Shown here: positions 60,355-64,000 of the stretch, in pieces
Layout of the letters: each line of letters begins with the position of its first letter
Numbering within the stretch: position 1 is the stretch's first letter
Assembly: GCA_002118135.1 (NCBI GenBank)
Contig: BDIU01000036.1
Coordinates: 248,001 to 312,000 of the forward strand
DNA length: 64,000 nucleotides
Origin: Trebouxia sp. TZW2008
Lineage: Eukaryota; Chlorophyta; Trebouxiophyceae; Trebouxiales; Trebouxiaceae
Direction: 5' to 3'
Notes under the pieces: generated by a model
Told to the model about the DNA's origin: nothing
Databases searched by the model: none
Seen by the model: the letters and a program-made list of their open reading frames with translations, nothing else
Program-made: the position numbers and the translations under genes

Positions 60355-63300
60355 CTAAGCTCCTGCCTGAGCTGCCACAGCCTCGATGTTCTGCTGAGCA
60401 TACCCCCTTTCTGAGCTGATCACACTCAGCAGCTGCTGGCGCTCTCGCTCATCAGCTGCCTGGGACAAGATGGACTCGCGCTCGACCTCCTTCACCTGTC
60501 ACAAGCAAATCTGAATACTTTGCGAGACTGCAGCATATGCATCAGCTCAGGTGTGAGTGATGTCATGGGTATTGTCATGCCCAACTGACCTCCACCCGTC
60601 ACAACCAAACATCACCAGTCATGTTTCGTGCATAGTGCCTCATGATGCAGTAGCATTAGTGGCAGCAACTGGGGAAGCCTATATTGAGCGAAAGTGTGTA
60701 GTATTTCCACCAGCTCATGCATGAGGTATGTCACAGATGCCCACGTACTCGAGTGATCAATGAGCTGCAGACGGTCCACAGTTGTCACAATGAGCACAGC
60801 CTGCAGCACTCAACAGTGCGCACTGAGTTCCACACTGCCTGAGGCTGCTACCATGAGTGCAGTCTACCGGCTGTGATTGATTCATTGTTGTAACAAGGAG
60901 CACCTGCTCATCCTGCAGAAGCTTGTTCAACTGCTCCTGATCATTCTGGCCCTCACTTGTGTAGTCAAGCCCCACATTGTTTCCTGAGGCCTCCTCAGGT
61001 TGGTACTGGGCCTTGATACTGTCCTGCAAAGTAGCAGCACACCCAGATTCTGAGTCACCAGGCACATCTACACCTGCTGCCTGCATATGTTTTGCCAGCT
61101 GCTGCTCGACTGCCAGGTGTTGTCCACTGCTGTCACATGCATGACTAATGCTGTAAACGGGCACAATTTGCTGATGATGAAGATACTGCTAAGCCTGTCA
61201 TACATCCAAGCAGTGATACAACCCAGCAACCACGTGAACTAATCTGCTTTGCATATTGCATTGGCTGCACCCCTTGTCCCAAATGGGTGCCGGCCGTTTC
61301 CAAATACAGCATAGATTGATGACCCCACATTAGCAAAGCCCAAAAGTTTTCCTTGTCAGACTTGCAGCGAGTTAGTACCCCTTCGCCAATGCACAGGACC
61401 TCTACTGGGGCAACCACCTGCGAGGCGAGTTCAACCCGGACCTTTGGCAGCAATTGTGTGGCTCACCTTGCCGCGGCGCAGGCTGGCTTGCTGGGCATAT
61501 GAGTTTGGCCTGGCTTGGCCGGGGATGCTAGCATGAGCTGTCACAGGCCTCTTTGCTGTAGATGCATTCTTCAAGCTTTTCCTGCAGCACAAACCATAGG
61601 AAAATTGGTACTGCAGTCGCTTCCTTTGCAAGATGGGAAAGGGCTCTGTGCTGCAGATGGGTTCTTCTCTATTTTCCTGCAGTGTTACACAAAAACCATG
61701 ATATTGCAGTTGCTCCCTTAACAAGATGTGGAAACTGCGCATCTGCAGACTAAGAGCAGTGTGTACGTCTACAGTCGTGTGTAGCAGAGTTGACGATGAT
61801 AAGCACAGGCTTCCTTCTGGACTGTGTATGTTGGAGTAGAATTGTCACTCTGCGCACAGTGCAATCATGTGTAATTGCAAGAAAATTGAGCAGAGCCAGT
61901 AGCAGCTTGGTTGCATACAGTGAAAATGTCTTGATTGACTCTGTAGGGCAACAACACCATACAGTAAGCTCTCTAAGTGAGCTCGTAAGGACACTCAATG
62001 AAAGAGCAACGCCATTGGTAACCAAGCACTGCATTCTGACTGTATTGGTCCCTCTGAGTAAGGACAACTCGATGTAAGGACAAACTTCTTGGTAAAGCAG
62101 GTATTACAAAGAGAGTTTACTGTATTTACGGATCAGGTGACATGCATGCAGCCCAAGCAGTCAGGGCATCCCACATATGAGTGCTGAGCACCTGGCTAGC
62201 ACATAAAATTGGTCACCTGGAGCTTTCATTGTACAGCTGGCGATCAGTGTATGCAGAGGTGGGTCTTGGGGGGTCTTGGGGCTCCCTGTAGAAGTCTGGT
62301 GAGGGGGCAAAGCTGAAGTCCTGGCGGCCTCTGGTCCTGTCAAGCACAGCAGCCTCCAACAAGCCACTGGACTCCAAGTCCAGCAGCTCTTGAGGCAGCT
62401 CAAAGCGCCCTGTCACCTCCATCTTCTCAAAACCATCCTGCTCAAAACAAGGAACAGCTTCAGCTCAAGCTGCACCTGGGGCAGCATAAACCGCCCTGTC
62501 CACTTGATCTTCTCAAAGTCGCCCTGCTCAGCAGTGCAGCATTTCAGAAGTTGCACAGTTGCTTAAGGATGCAGCTCAGCAGCCTCCAGCAAGCCACTGG
62601 ACTCCAAATCCAGCAGCTCTTGAGGCAGCTCAAATCGCCCTGTCACCTGCATCTGCTCAAATGCGTCCTGCTCAAATCACAAGACGGCTTCAGTTCAATA
62701 ACCACCTGGGGCAGTTCAAACTGCCCAGTCACCTCCATCTTCACAAAATTGTCCTGTGGCATTCGCATCAGCTTGACTGTGACCTGCTTGAAGATGTCAA
62801 CTTTGCTGCGGGATGCTTGGCGTTAAAGGAACACGCAGAACAGACACAGCAGCAATATTTGCATTTCTGACAAGACACTGCCTGCAGACATTGACCAATG
62901 CCAAAGTTCCTGCAGATGATTAGGACCAGACCAAATGATTGCCAGGCAGGGTCTAGATGCAGACCTTGAGCCAGGCCTCCTGCTGCAGGATGTCCTTGCG
63001 GATGTGCTGCATCTCCAGCAGCAGAGCCTGCTTCTGGGCCTCAATCAAGTCAGCTCTGGCCATCTTGTTGGCTGTCTTGCGGGACAGCTGCGCTCTGTTG
63101 GCCTCATCACGCTTTGCCTACATCATCAACACGTAGGTCAGCTGTTCTCCCTGTCAAAAGTGATGGGTTGAATGGTAGGCCTTATACTTGCAGCTTGCAC
63201 CCTGAAATGCCTTGGCTGTTGTGTCACCCAATGGCATGACAGCAAAGCACCTTATGAAAGTTATCATATCGCAGTTCATCCTTCATCCTGCACATTTCTC

Positions 63301-64000
63301 TTTGATGGCAGCATCAAGCATGTGGAGGTCATGACTGCTGCTGCTTTTGAGCTGATTGTGGGGGAGGGCACAGCAGACCTTGCTACTTATTGTGTGTTTG
63401 TGACATGCAAGGTTAACACTACAGATTTGGGCAGCAATGTGACACTCTGTGATATGGCATAGGACAGTGATATGGCATGAGAGACATGGCCTTGGGCACT
63501 CATGACAAATGGTGTGACAAAGCATGGTGTAATGCTGTGACACGCTGTGATATGGCATGGCAAGGACATAGCAGATAGCGCAGCTTGACGTATCAAATGT
63601 GGCATGAGGCATATTGCAAGGAGCAGGAGTACCTTGGCGTCCAGGCGGTGGCGGTAGACCTGCTCGCGCTGGCGAGCCTCCTGGCGGTGCTGCTCCCTCA
63701 CTGCCTCAGACTCCTCCTGCTTCTTCATCAGCTTCGCCTCCTCAGCAGCCTTCTTGCTCTGCAAAGTATGCCACCTCATCAGTGATTCCACAAGCGCCTT
63801 TCCTAATGCAGATTGTGCTTGGCATATCTAAGGAGCCAGTCGATAGTTGTGCTGCTGCAAGATGCAATGTGTACGCAAAGCTGGATTGTATAGCATAATC
63901 CCAGAGGTGAACAGTATCCCATGCTTACAGACAGTTTGCCTGGTGTCTGCCGCCCGACAGACAAGTCTGAGGCAGGCTGGCTGTGGATGCAGCATGAACG
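60355..64000 (-). CDS. Coiled-coil protein with internal duplication, unknown family (runs off window)
   Basis: Exons are readable on the minus strand. The first, near 63980, ends GKLS. The next, about 63762-63631, is strongly helical (KKAAEEAKLMKKQEESEAV, REQHRQEARQREQVYRHRLD). About 63118-62966 has ANRAQLSRKTANKMARADLI and a long helix ending EAWLK. At 62.78-62.2 kb lies a different, probably globular part repeating the theme VTG(Q/R)FELPQ. About 61573-61470 is basic (STAKRPVTAHASIPGQARP). Two acidic Gln-rich exons follow near 61.1 and 61023-60904. The last exon (60495-60355) has VKEVERESILSQAADERERQ. I recognise no family; charged single-helix proteins like this are common among cilia-associated proteins, which is only a guess. 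Splice phases around 61.1 kb were not reconciled. An MITE-like element sits in one intron. Confidence 0.6.
61960..62124. mobile_element. MITE-like element 2, intronic, TA-flanked
   Basis: A 165-bp element in an intron of the 60-64 kb gene. The left end is TACAGTAAGCTCTCT and the inverted right end TACAGTAAACTCTCT, flanked by TA. Internal blocks match the element at 54535-54709 in the same order and orientation (CATTGGTAACCAAGCACTGC, TGAGTAAGGACAA, GATGTAAGGACAA), with rearranged spacing. Non-coding. Confidence 0.72.
62345..62758 (-). repeat. Tandem duplication of coding sequence plus tiny intron
   Basis: 62345-62528 and 62575-62758 are near copies offset by 230 bp. Each encodes (minus strand) a short VTGQFELPQ or TGRFMLPQ segment, a 44-45 bp intron-like spacer ending in TTGAGCAG, and then VTGRFELPQELLDLESSGLL. 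The ELLDLESSGLLEAA segment is identical in protein between copies. Confidence 0.85.

Overview
The window is nuclear DNA of an intron-rich photosynthetic eukaryote, most likely a chlorophyte green alga. Genes are broken into short exons by GT-AG introns of about 45-400 bp, most with a TGCAG acceptor. Proteins typical of the green lineage are present: a B3-like DNA-binding protein, a Mn-type CDF transporter, a SOUL protein and a predicted plastid membrane protein. Base composition is moderate and both strands carry genes. Nothing looks prokaryotic or viral. The genus cannot be fixed from the sequence alone.

Layout. 1-7 kb: 5' end of an ATM-like kinase gene (-), 2.5 kb without a convincing gene, then a B3-like gene (+). 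7.5-14.6 kb: UPF2 (-). 15.1-17.1 kb: Mn-CDF transporter (+). 17.7-23.1 kb: BRO1-domain protein (-) and SOUL haem-binding-like protein (-). 23.6-28.3 kb: TM9SF nonaspanin (+). 29.1-32.2 kb: plastid membrane protein (-), CTF8 (+), EF-hand protein (-). 32.6-39.8 kb: MAEA/GID9 (+), SERF-like (-), PP5 (+). 40.7-48.6 kb: XPF (-). 49.2-55.4 kb: coiled-coil gene built partly from duplicated exons (+). 57.7-60.1 kb: COQ2 (+). 60.4-64 kb: coiled-coil gene with an internal tandem duplication (-), running off the window.

The genes are mostly unrelated housekeeping genes: mRNA surveillance, ubiquitin ligase, phosphatase, ubiquinone synthesis, membrane traffic and metal transport. Three concern genome maintenance (ATM-like, CTF8, XPF). 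Several neighbours are head-to-head with 260-550 bp between start codons, so shared bidirectional promoters are likely. Splice junctions were chosen by requiring frame continuity with family sequence. For PP5, COQ2, TM9SF, CTF8, the Mn-CDF gene, the B3-like gene, SERF and the plastid membrane protein this gives complete models whose exon lengths sum to whole codons.

The most interesting signals are structural. XPF's first exon plus upstream region is copied in front of COQ2. Two coiled-coil genes have been expanded by tandem duplication. Two related MITE-like elements sit in introns. At least four introns appear to be GC-AG. XPF carries RG-rich segments in its linker. I did not find a clearly new biological system.
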